DNA from: DYTO01 sp040757795
GTDB taxonomy: Archaea; Hadarchaeota; Hadarchaeia; Hadarchaeales; Hadarchaeaceae
NCBI GenBank assembly: GCA_040757795.1
Contig: JBFLWG010000016.1
Span: forward strand, 1-19,425
Length of the DNA stretch: 19,425 nt
Direction: 5' to 3'
The first letter of the stretch is position 1. Each line of letters opens with the position of its first letter. Below the pieces are notes generated by a model. The model was not told the DNA's origin. It did not search any database and was given only the letters and a program-made list of their open reading frames with translations. Made by a program: the position numbers and the translations under genes. Of the stretch, positions 1 to 5,597 are shown one piece after another.

Positions 1-601
1 GTTCCTGCTTCTCCTAGCGGCGGGGGTGGCCAGGGAGAAGGGAATTCTAGACGAGAGGAAGGCAAAGGACTTCGACGCCAGGCTCAAGTCGGTCCCGAGC
101 GTCGTCCACACTGTGCTCTCGGGGGTTGCGCCGAAGGTGAAGGAGCTCGCGGCCAAGTACAAGAACGCTGGCAACATCTACCTTATTGGTCGCGGCGTCG
201 GCTACCCCATCGTCCTCGAGGGTGCGCTGAAGCTCAAGGAAATAACATACATCCACTCCGAAGCCCTTCCTGCCGGGGAGCTCAAGCACGGGACGCTGGC
301 TCTGATAGAGAAGGGGACGCCGCTGATAGCCGTGGTGCCGCCCGGCGAAAGCAGGGCAAGGATGATCTCGAACATCGAGGAGGTCAAGGCCAGAGGCGCA
401 AGGATAGTCGCAATCGCCAACGAGGGCGACGACGCTGAAAAACACGCGGACGAGTTCATATCTGTCCCGCCGGTGGAAGAGCTTTTCAGTCCACTTCCCT
501 ACATCGCGCCGCTTCAGTTGCTTGCCTACCACATCACGGTCGAGCGCGGGCAGGATCCCGACCGTCCCCGATCGTTGGCCAAGTCGGTGACAGTCGAGTA
601 A
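1..601 (+). CDS. glmS: Glutamine-fructose-6-phosphate aminotransferase, C-terminal part (left-truncated)
   Basis: This is the C-terminal end of the enzyme that makes glucosamine-6-phosphate from fructose-6-phosphate and glutamine, the first step of the UDP-GlcNAc pathway. The reading frame is open to the window edge (it enters at base 2), so the glutaminase domain and first SIS domain lie outside. About 200 residues are visible, covering the second SIS (sugar isomerase) domain. Family hallmarks are GRGVGYPIVLEGALKLKE, then ELKHG with the isomerase histidine, PLQLLAYH, and the typical ending DPDRPRSLAKSVTVE, whose lysine closes the sugar site. The GTG at 26 is internal, not a start. The gene ends in TAA at 599-601, directly abutting the stop of the convergent aminopeptidase gene. 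The assignment rests on motif recognition and is secure. Confidence 0.95.
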   Translation, partial: FLLLLAAGVAREKGILDERKAKDFDARLKSVPSVVHTVLSGVAPKVKELAAKYKNAGNIYLIGRGVGYPIVLEGALKLKEITYIHSEALPAGELKHGTLALIEKGTPLIAVVPPGESRARMISNIEEVKARGARIVAIANEGDDAEKHADEFISVPPVEELFSPLPYIAPLQLLAYHITVERGQDPDRPRSLAKSVTVE

Positions 602-1540
602 TCAAGCCAAAAGTTTTCCATCTTTCATCAAAAATTTTCCATCAAGCTTGACAGTTGGCTTCTTGAAAATCCCGTCAACATGGACCCCTGCCTGGACCCT
701 GCCGCCGAACGTTGAGTTGTCGCCGAGAGCGATGTGGCAGGTCCCCAAGACCTTCTCGTCCTCGAGCACGCTCCCGATGAGCCTTGCCTTCGGGTTAGTC
801 CCCACGCCGAACTCAGCGAGGTTGAAAGCCTTTGCGCCGGCTTTTTTAAGCATGGCCACAAGCCTTTTAGAAGGGCCTCCTGAAAACTTCGCCGCCTTCC
901 CGTTTACTATCTCGATTATTATTTTCCCGCCCGCCTTGTCCACCATCGAGCCGTCCACGACGACGATACCTTCCCCTGTGCCCTCGACCGGAGCGATGAA
1001 AGCCTCTCCCGCTGGCAGGTTGCCAAAATCTCCCGGACGGTGAAATATCCCTGTGTCAGGATGGGCCCTGCGGCCTTCCACGCTGAACTCAAGATCTGTC
1101 CCGGCCGCCGAGGTGACTTCAACCTTCCTGGCCCTGTTCAGGCGCGCCGCCGCCTTCTTTGTAAATCGGCTTACCTCCGAGTAATCAGCGAGCATCGCCC
1201 CGCGGCACATCATCTCCTCCGTTATCATTGGCATCGTGGCGATCCTTGCGCCGGCCTCGGTGGCGCGCTTGCGAGCCTGCGTGTGGGTCAGGGAGTAAGT
1301 TGTGGGCGCAAGAACAACGTCTGCTGCCTTCATGGCCTCGGCGACAATCCTTGGGGGCTCCTCGCCGTGCCTGCTGAGAACCGGCATAACCAGCATCGTC
1401 ACCCTAGCCCCGGCATCCCTCGCAGCGGAAAAGATGTAGCTGGCAACCCTGTGCCTCGGCGGGTCTGTGACAACCAGGACTATCTCGCCGGGAGAAACGT
1501 TCATGCATTCCTTCACGGCTATCCTGGCGCCTTTCAGCAT
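602..1540 (-). CDS. M29-family (AmpS/AmpT-like) metalloaminopeptidase
   Basis: Probable cytoplasmic aminopeptidase of peptidase family M29, which removes N-terminal residues using two metal ions. The expected ligands are present, numbered on the 328-residue longest frame: E195 in NLPAGEAFIAP, E259 in LAEFGVGTNP, H285 in GTCHIALGDN, and H303 and D305 in HVDGIF. At about 310-330 residues it is shorter than bacterial AmpS (about 410), as is common for archaeal members. The frame extends to a TTG at 1588 that lacks a ribosome site. I prefer the ATG at 1540 because the conserved family start (MLKGARIAVKECM) lies there, with a weak AGGT before it. The gene follows the histone gene by about 60 bases (10 if TTG is used) and has no obvious promoter of its own, so co-transcription is likely. 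Substrate preference cannot be told. Family certain, start uncertain. Confidence 0.85.
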   Translation of the reverse strand: MLKGARIAVKECMNVSPGEIVLVVTDPPRHRVASYIFSAARDAGARVTMLVMPVLSRHGEEPPRIVAEAMKAADVVLAPTTYSLTHTQARKRATEAGARIATMPMITEEMMCRGAMLADYSEVSRFTKKAAARLNRARKVEVTSAAGTDLEFSVEGRRAHPDTGIFHRPGDFGNLPAGEAFIAPVEGTGEGIVVVDGSMVDKAGGKIIIEIVNGKAAKFSGGPSKRLVAMLKKAGAKAFNLAEFGVGTNPKARLIGSVLEDEKVLGTCHIALGDNSTFGGRVQAGVHVDGIFKKPTVKLDGKFLMKDGKLLA

Positions 1541-1598
1541 ACCGACCTGTGTGACATCACGGCGCAAGATTATCCCTTCGGCCCTCAAAGAAAATTAA

Positions 1599-1805
1599 TC
1601 AAACTCTTTTCGCTGCGAGCCTCACGTCGACGTCTCTGACTGTCCTTCTCCCCGCGTGCTCGGCAAGCTTCGCCGCCTCGGCGGCTATCGTTACGGCACG
1701 CTCCTCAAGCACCTCTGCTAGAGCAACCGCCGCTTCCTCGCTGACCCTTTTTGCGCCGGCTTTTCTTATTACCCGATCTACAGCCGCTACTGGCAATTCA
1801 ACCAT
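1599..1805 (-). CDS. Archaeal histone
   Basis: Small histone-fold protein of about 68 residues, the size of HMfB-type archaeal histones that wrap DNA as dimers and higher multimers. Recognisable features are the N-terminal ELPVAAVDRVIRKAG (helix 1), an Ala-rich long central helix, the HAGRRTV loop (RKT-like motif at loop 2) and a C-terminal RDVDVRLAAKRV helix with no tail. The frame contains an earlier ATG at 1811, but GGAGG at 1813-1817 is one base from that ATG and seven bases from the ATG at 1805. The second is therefore the likelier start, and it matches the usual family N-terminus. A TATA-like box lies upstream and the M29 aminopeptidase gene lies immediately downstream in the same direction. 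Confidence 0.93.
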   Translation of the reverse strand: MVELPVAAVDRVIRKAGAKRVSEEAAVALAEVLEERAVTIAAEAAKLAEHAGRRTVRDVDVRLAAKRV

Positions 1806-1812
1806 TTTCATG

Positions 1813-1817
1813 CCTCC
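1813..1817 (-). promoter_or_regulatory. Shine-Dalgarno site of the histone gene
   Basis: On the minus strand the sequence GGGGAGGC precedes the start. GGAGG is seven bases before the ATG at 1805 and only one base before the ATG at 1811, so it favours the shorter protein. Confidence 0.6.
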
Positions 1818-1866
1818 CCAAACGCTTTTAGACGTTTATTTGACATATTTTCATATATTCAGGCAG

Positions 1867-1874
1867 TATTTAAA
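1867..1874 (-). promoter_or_regulatory. TATA-like box of the histone gene
   Basis: TTTAAATA on the minus strand, in the AT-rich gap 1812-1949, fits the archaeal TATA consensus. Transcription would begin near 1843-1848, giving a leader of about 40 bases that includes the GGAGG site. A second candidate (ATATATGA, about 1853-1860) would give a shorter leader. Apart from these boxes and T-rich tracts that could terminate the CPBP protease transcript, I see nothing else in this 138-base gap. Confidence 0.45.
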
Positions 1875-1949
1875 CCTACTCTTAAAACTGGCTTTTATCA
1901 TTCATTTTTTGCTTGATATTTTATTTTAAAATTTCCTGAAGCAATCGAG

Positions 1950-2822
1950 TCAACCTTTCGAGAACATGATTTTAGATGCGGCCCATAGGAGCGCCACGTC
2001 GATCATCACCCACACGATCATCAGCAATAGCAAGCCGCCTGCACCCAACGCGAGCGACGCCGCGGGGATGTTTGAGTAGGAAAGCACGAAAAGGCCGCCT
2101 ATGTTGAACGTCATGTGCAAAAGGACCGGCGGGAAAATGCTTTGGCCTGACTTGTTGTACATGTATCCTGTGAAGATGCCGAGCCCCGTGATAATCACGA
2201 TGGTCTGCCCCGCCTGAATTAGGATTGCTTCCGCGGCCTGCGCTGCCGTGATGCTCTGCGCCAGCTGTATCGCTGGGTCTGTTAGCTTGAAGTAAGTGTA
2301 AGCTTGGATGTGCGGGATCATGAACAGGATTGCAGTTGCAATTATTGCCGGGATTGGTCCGTAAACGCTTGAGAATTTTCGCTGCATGTAGCCGCGAAAA
2401 GCGCACTCTTCCACGAACGCAACGAAGGCCGCGTTAACAAGAACGCTGGCGAGAAAAGTCCCGGCCGGCGTGGCGCCGAGGTCGAATGCCGCTCCGGTTG
2501 CCGCCGAGATGATTACCATCCAGATGATTTGGAAGAAGATTCCTAAGAAAGCCGAAAGGACAAGGACCTTTCCCAGGCCGGCCACCCCAAAGCCGATGCT
2601 GCCGACACCTTCCCCGTCCTGCCTGATGAAAACCAGCAGCGCCGCAAAAATCACTACGTAAAGGACGATCGTCACGGCTGTCAGGGCGTCTGCTGCAAGT
2701 CCCGCCTCCCACTGGATGATGACAGAAAACCAGGCCATCATGGCGAAAATCAGGAACATCATGACCGGCCGCTGCAAAGAAACCTTGCTCATCCTCTCGA
2801 AACCCTGTTCTTCAGCCGCCAT
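1950..2822 (-). CDS. CPBP-family intramembrane glutamic protease (CAAX protease/ABI type)
   Basis: Multi-pass membrane protein of 290 residues in the CPBP family (Rce1-like). Family members cleave prenylated CAAX tails, signal peptides or bacteriocin-related peptides inside the membrane. All three motifs are visible: EECAFR (E138, E139, R143), FMIPH (H171) and HMTFN (H236, N240). Hydrophobic stretches at about 20-37, 48-66, 84-107, 121-137, 155-170, 205-222, 240-257 and 258-280 suggest seven or eight membrane helices. The start is an ATG at 2822 with no Shine-Dalgarno motif. TTAAATTA lies about 20 bases upstream, which suggests a leaderless mRNA. It is divergent from purA, and nothing nearby identifies its substrate. 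In archaea, prenylated-protein processing or peptide cleavage are both open possibilities. Confidence 0.88.
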   Translation of the reverse strand: MAAEEQGFERMSKVSLQRPVMMFLIFAMMAWFSVIIQWEAGLAADALTAVTIVLYVVIFAALLVFIRQDGEGVGSIGFGVAGLGKVLVLSAFLGIFFQIIWMVIISAATGAAFDLGATPAGTFLASVLVNAAFVAFVEECAFRGYMQRKFSSVYGPIPAIIATAILFMIPHIQAYTYFKLTDPAIQLAQSITAAQAAEAILIQAGQTIVIITGLGIFTGYMYNKSGQSIFPPVLLHMTFNIGGLFVLSYSNIPAASLALGAGGLLLLMIVWVMIDVALLWAASKIMFSKG

Positions 2823-2838
2823 AAAACTTTTGCGACAT

Positions 2839-2846
2839 TAATTTAA
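2839..2846 (-). promoter_or_regulatory. TATA-like box of the CPBP protease gene
   Basis: TTAAATTA on the minus strand is centred about 20 bases ahead of the ATG at 2822. A start of transcription at or near the ATG is expected, which agrees with the missing ribosome site. It sits in the short region shared with divergent purA. Confidence 0.4.
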
Positions 2847-2876
2847 GCTCATGCGAGTATTGTGGTGGGTGCAAAA

Positions 2877-3896
2877 TTGCCTAGCATGATAGTCGCCGGA
2901 GGCCAGTGGGGCGACGAGGGAAAGGGGAAAATAGTCGCCTACTTTGCCCTTCACGACAAGCCGAAAATAGTGGCGAGGGCGGGCGTGGGGCCAAACGCCG
3001 GCCACACTGTTTATTTCCAGGGAAAGAAGTTCGGGTTGCGCCAGATCCCATGCGGCTTTGTGCAGCAAGGGGCAAAGCTGCTGATAGGCCCGGGAGTCCT
3101 CGTCAACCCTGAAGTCCTGCTCGCGGAGGTGGACATCACAGGTACCAAGGGCCGGCTTGGGATCGATCCCCGCTGCACAATCATAGAACCACACCACATC
3201 AATCAGGACAAATCTTCTGAACACCTGCAGGGGAAAATCGGGACAACCGGGACAGGGTGCGGGCCGGCCAACGTCTCCCGAGTGGAGCGCACGGCGAAGC
3301 TGGCGCAGGACTTTCCAAAGCTCAAGCCATTCCTCGCCGATGTCCCGAAAGAGGTGAACGCCGCGCTTGACAGGAAAGAGCTTGTGATGGTGGAAGGGTC
3401 ACAGGGCTTCGGCCTCTCGCTGTTCCACGGCAGCTACCCCTATGTGACTAGCAAGGACACCGCGGCGAGCACGCTGGCGGCGGACGTCGGCCTTGGCCCT
3501 ACGAGGGTCGACGATGTGATGCTGATCTTCAAGGCCTATGTTAGCAGGGTTGGCGCTGGGCCTTTCCCCACTGAAATGCCGCAGGAGGAGGCTGAAAAGC
3601 TCGGCATAGTTGAGTTCGGCACGGTGACGGGCCGGCGCAGGAGGATCGGGTCCTTTGACTTTGACTTGGGGAGACGCGCTGCCATGATCAACGGCGCGAC
3701 CCAGCTGACCGTGACTTGCCTTGACCGGCTCTTCAAGGGGGCGGCGGGCGCGAGGAGGCCTGACCAGCTGCCGGCAGACGCGAAGGAGTTCCTGGAAAAG
3801 ATAGAGCGCGAGGTTGGTGTCCCGGTCACCATCGCATCAACAGGTAGCGGGGTTGACGACATAGTGGACATGCGAGAGGAAAAAATGCGCAGGTGA
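2877..3896 (+). CDS. purA: Adenylosuccinate synthetase
   Basis: Joins IMP and aspartate using GTP to make adenylosuccinate, the first committed step to AMP. Motifs in order are GGQWGDEGKGK (IMP/GTP-binding loop with the catalytic Asp), GPNAGHTVY (catalytic His), GTTGTGCGPA, VEGSQGFGLSLFHG, YVTSKDTAAS, VSRVGAGPFPTE, TGRRRRIGSFD and a C-terminal INGATQLTVTCLDRL. At about 339 residues it is the short archaeal form, against about 430 in bacteria. The frame opens with GTG codons at 2862 and 2865. I chose the TTG at 2877 because it yields MPSMIVAGGQWGDEG, the normal family N-terminus, and because GGTGGG lies 7 bases before it. The gene is divergent from the CPBP protease gene. HtpX follows 41 bases later, probably from its own promoter. 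Confidence 0.95.
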   Translation: MPSMIVAGGQWGDEGKGKIVAYFALHDKPKIVARAGVGPNAGHTVYFQGKKFGLRQIPCGFVQQGAKLLIGPGVLVNPEVLLAEVDITGTKGRLGIDPRCTIIEPHHINQDKSSEHLQGKIGTTGTGCGPANVSRVERTAKLAQDFPKLKPFLADVPKEVNAALDRKELVMVEGSQGFGLSLFHGSYPYVTSKDTAASTLAADVGLGPTRVDDVMLIFKAYVSRVGAGPFPTEMPQEEAEKLGIVEFGTVTGRRRRIGSFDFDLGRRAAMINGATQLTVTCLDRLFKGAAGARRPDQLPADAKEFLEKIEREVGVPVTIASTGSGVDDIVDMREEKMRR

Positions 3897-3910
3897 GGGG
3901 CGTCGGGAAA

Positions 3911-3918
3911 TCTTTTAA
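3911..3918 (+). promoter_or_regulatory. TATA-like box of htpX
   Basis: TCTTTTAA lies about 25 bases before the GTG at 3938 in the 41-base gap after purA. No ribosome site is present between it and the start, consistent with a leaderless transcript. Confidence 0.35.
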
Positions 3919-3937
3919 CTTGGCTTGTGGATATTAA

Positions 3938-4810
3938 GTGATAAAAATGGGCGGCGCTGCAAGAACTGCTTTGTTGATGGGGGTGCTCACCGGCATGCTG
4001 ATGCTGGTGGGTTTCGCGGCCGGATATCTCACGGGCGTCCCGATCACATACTCGCTTGGGTTCGCCCTTGTAATGGCAACCCTCCTGAACCTCGTCATGT
4101 ACTGGTACGCCGACAGGTGGGTGCTGAAGATGTACAAAGCCAAGGTGGTCAGCGAGGCGGAGCAGCCGAAGCTCCACGCCATCGTCTCACGACTGGCTTC
4201 AAACGCCCGCATACCCAAGCCTAAGGTGGCCACCATCCCGATAGAATCCCCGAACGCCTTCGCAACAGGGAGGTCGCCGTCAAACGCTGTCGTAGCCGTG
4301 ACGGACGGCGCCATGAAACTTCTCAACGATGAGGAGCTTGAAGGAGTGCTTGGTCATGAAATTTCCCACGTCAAGAACCGAGACATGCTTATCAACACGC
4401 TGGCCGCGATCATCGGCGCAGTGATAACCTACGTGATGTACTTCTCGATGTTCTCGGGCAGCAGGAGGGACAGGGATGGCGGCGCGGGGCTGGCGGCGGT
4501 TCTGGCGATAATCTTCGTCCCGTTCGCCGCTATGCTGGTCAGGCTCGCCATCTCGAGGGGAAGGGAGTACGGTGCTGACGAAGGCGGCGCTAACGTTTCA
4601 CACAGGCCCCAAGCACTTGCCAGCGCCCTGAAAAAGCTCGAGGCCGCTGCGGCCAACAGGCCCATCCAGGGGGGCAACCCCTCTACATCCCACCTTTTCA
4701 TAGTGAACCCGTTCAGAGGAATGAACCTGCTCAGCATATTCTCAACTCACCCCCCGACCGGCGAGAGGGTAAGACGACTTGAATCAATGGCAAAATCCGG
4801 GAAGTTCTAA
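3938..4810 (+). CDS. htpX: HtpX-like membrane metalloprotease (M48)
   Basis: Membrane-bound zinc protease of family M48, whose members degrade damaged membrane proteins. The zinc motif HEISH (H140, E141, H144) and the third ligand in SRGREYGADEGGA (E210) are present, with the family's PNAFATGRSPSNAVVAVT stretch ahead of them and STHPPTGERVRRL near the end. Membrane segments are seen at about 10-32 and 37-56 (N-terminal pair) and at 153-171 and 183-205 (after the active site). The length of 290 residues is normal. The start is either GTG at 3938 or ATG at 3947. TTTTAA at 3913-3918 puts a transcription start near 3940, so the message would be leaderless or nearly so. Its TAA overlaps the stop of the convergent Sec61-beta gene. 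Confidence 0.93.
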   Translation: MIKMGGAARTALLMGVLTGMLMLVGFAAGYLTGVPITYSLGFALVMATLLNLVMYWYADRWVLKMYKAKVVSEAEQPKLHAIVSRLASNARIPKPKVATIPIESPNAFATGRSPSNAVVAVTDGAMKLLNDEELEGVLGHEISHVKNRDMLINTLAAIIGAVITYVMYFSMFSGSRRDRDGGAGLAAVLAIIFVPFAAMLVRLAISRGREYGADEGGANVSHRPQALASALKKLEAAAANRPIQGGNPSTSHLFIVNPFRGMNLLSIFSTHPPTGERVRRLESMAKSGKF

Positions 4811-4980
4811 AATCCAAAAATAGACTGGCCGTAAAGCCTGATCAGAATTTCAAGGACTATGATGGCAGCTATGAAGATGACCACTTTCTTTGGTGATATT
4901 TTAATCCCCTTTCCTTCCTCGTCAAAGTAGCGGATCAGCCCCGCTCCTGTGGACGGCATCTTTTGTTCGCTCTTAGGCAT
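4807..4980 (-). CDS. secG: Protein translocase subunit Sec61-beta (SecG-like)
   Basis: Small single-span subunit of the archaeal SecYE-beta protein-conducting channel, 57 residues. The sequence has the family pattern: a polar Lys/Ser-rich start, then STGAGLIRYFDEEGKGIKI, SPKK, and one C-terminal membrane helix (about residues 32-51) ending in LIRLYG. The reading frame extends upstream to 5193, but the extra residues overlap tsr3 and do not resemble this family. The ATG at 4980 is preceded by GGGTGGT about six bases upstream and gives a start typical of the family. The gene lies 31 bases after tsr3 in the same direction. Its TAG at 4807-4809 shares bases with the htpX TAA. Confidence 0.92.
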   Translation of the reverse strand: MPKSEQKMPSTGAGLIRYFDEEGKGIKISPKKVVIFIAAIIVLEILIRLYGQSIFGF

Positions 4981-5011
4981 TGCACACCACCCACATCTAA
5001 GCTCTGCCTGT

Positions 5012-5548
5012 TTAAGGCTTTTCTGGCGCTCGGGGTCCCCGTTCCTGTGGCATGAACTTTGACTGCGCTGCCACGACCTCCGCGCTGCTTTTGGCTGCGG
5101 CGTAAGCCTCCAGCGGCCCCCTGTTGAGCTCCAGGAAGGCCGGACCCCACTTGAACACGCCGAGAATCTCGCTCGCGAGCACTTCCTCACCAAGAATGAA
5201 AAGTGCGGCGGCTAGGGCCTCCGCGGTGCTGAGGGTGGTGGGCCTCCCGTAGTATGTCGGGTTTGCGGCCACCAGATAGGGGAGGGCCCTTGAAATAATC
5301 CTGCTCCTGAGCTCTGCCGCTCGCCTTATTTTTTTCCACGAGCAGTCCAGCGCCGCCAGCCCCCTGCTCCTGGCTGCGGCGAGGTCCTCCTTTGATATGG
5401 CCTTTTCCGCAAAAGGGTCGAGGAGTACAGCGCCGGACGGCAGCTCCTGAAGGCTGTAGACCATCTCGACCTTCCCGAACTTGCGGAGGCGTTCGGCCGT
5501 GCATTTTTTGGGGTCGCACTCGCGGGCGTTGTATGCGATTAATTTCAT
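5012..5548 (-). CDS. tsr3: Tsr3-like rRNA aminocarboxypropyltransferase
   Basis: Matches the Tsr3/DUF367 family, SPOUT-fold enzymes that transfer the 3-amino-3-carboxypropyl group of S-adenosylmethionine to a (pseudo)uridine near the small-subunit rRNA decoding site. The yeast enzyme completes m1acp3-psi in 18S rRNA. Family motifs visible, numbered from the GTG at 5554, are DPKKCTAERL (14-23), LLDPFAEKAIS (44-54), LDCSWKK (69-75), RALPYLVAANPTYYGRP (89-105), LSTAEALAAALF (108-119) and FKWGPAFLELNRGPLEAY (134-151). The start may be the GTG at 5554 or the ATG at 5548. I prefer the ATG because it gives the usual MKLIAYN-type beginning. It sits between the surface-protein gene and Sec61-beta, all leftward. 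The Sec61-beta neighbour suggests a housekeeping block. Confidence 0.9.
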   Translation of the reverse strand: MKLIAYNARECDPKKCTAERLRKFGKVEMVYSLQELPSGAVLLDPFAEKAISKEDLAAARSRGLAALDCSWKKIRRAAELRSRIISRALPYLVAANPTYYGRPTTLSTAEALAAALFILGEEVLASEILGVFKWGPAFLELNRGPLEAYAAAKSSAEVVAAQSKFMPQERGPRAPEKP

Positions 5549-5555
5549 CTGCACC

Positions 5556-5568
5556 GCGAATAATTCGC
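5556..5568. repeat. Small inverted repeat just before tsr3
   Basis: GCGAATAATTCGC is a perfect inverted repeat with 5-base arms and a 3-base centre, placed 1 base before the GTG and 7 bases before the ATG start of tsr3. It could be a small hairpin in the leader, or chance. Confidence 0.3.
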
Positions 5569-5597
5569 AGCCATGGCTTTGAAACTTTCGGGGGCGG

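Noticed and set aside
1040..1639. 199-codon plus-strand frame
   Set aside because: Antisense to the M29 aminopeptidase and the end of the histone gene; composition is typical of an opposite-strand shadow.
3536..4177. 213-codon minus-strand frame across the purA-htpX junction
   Set aside because: It overlaps the 3' end of purA and the 5' part of htpX, both clear genes, and its Ser/Arg/Pro-rich translation looks like antisense noise.
4981..5193. N-terminal extension of Sec61-beta up to 5193
   Set aside because: It overlaps tsr3 coding sequence, has biased Arg/Ser/Trp composition and lacks a ribosome site, whereas the ATG at 4980 has one.
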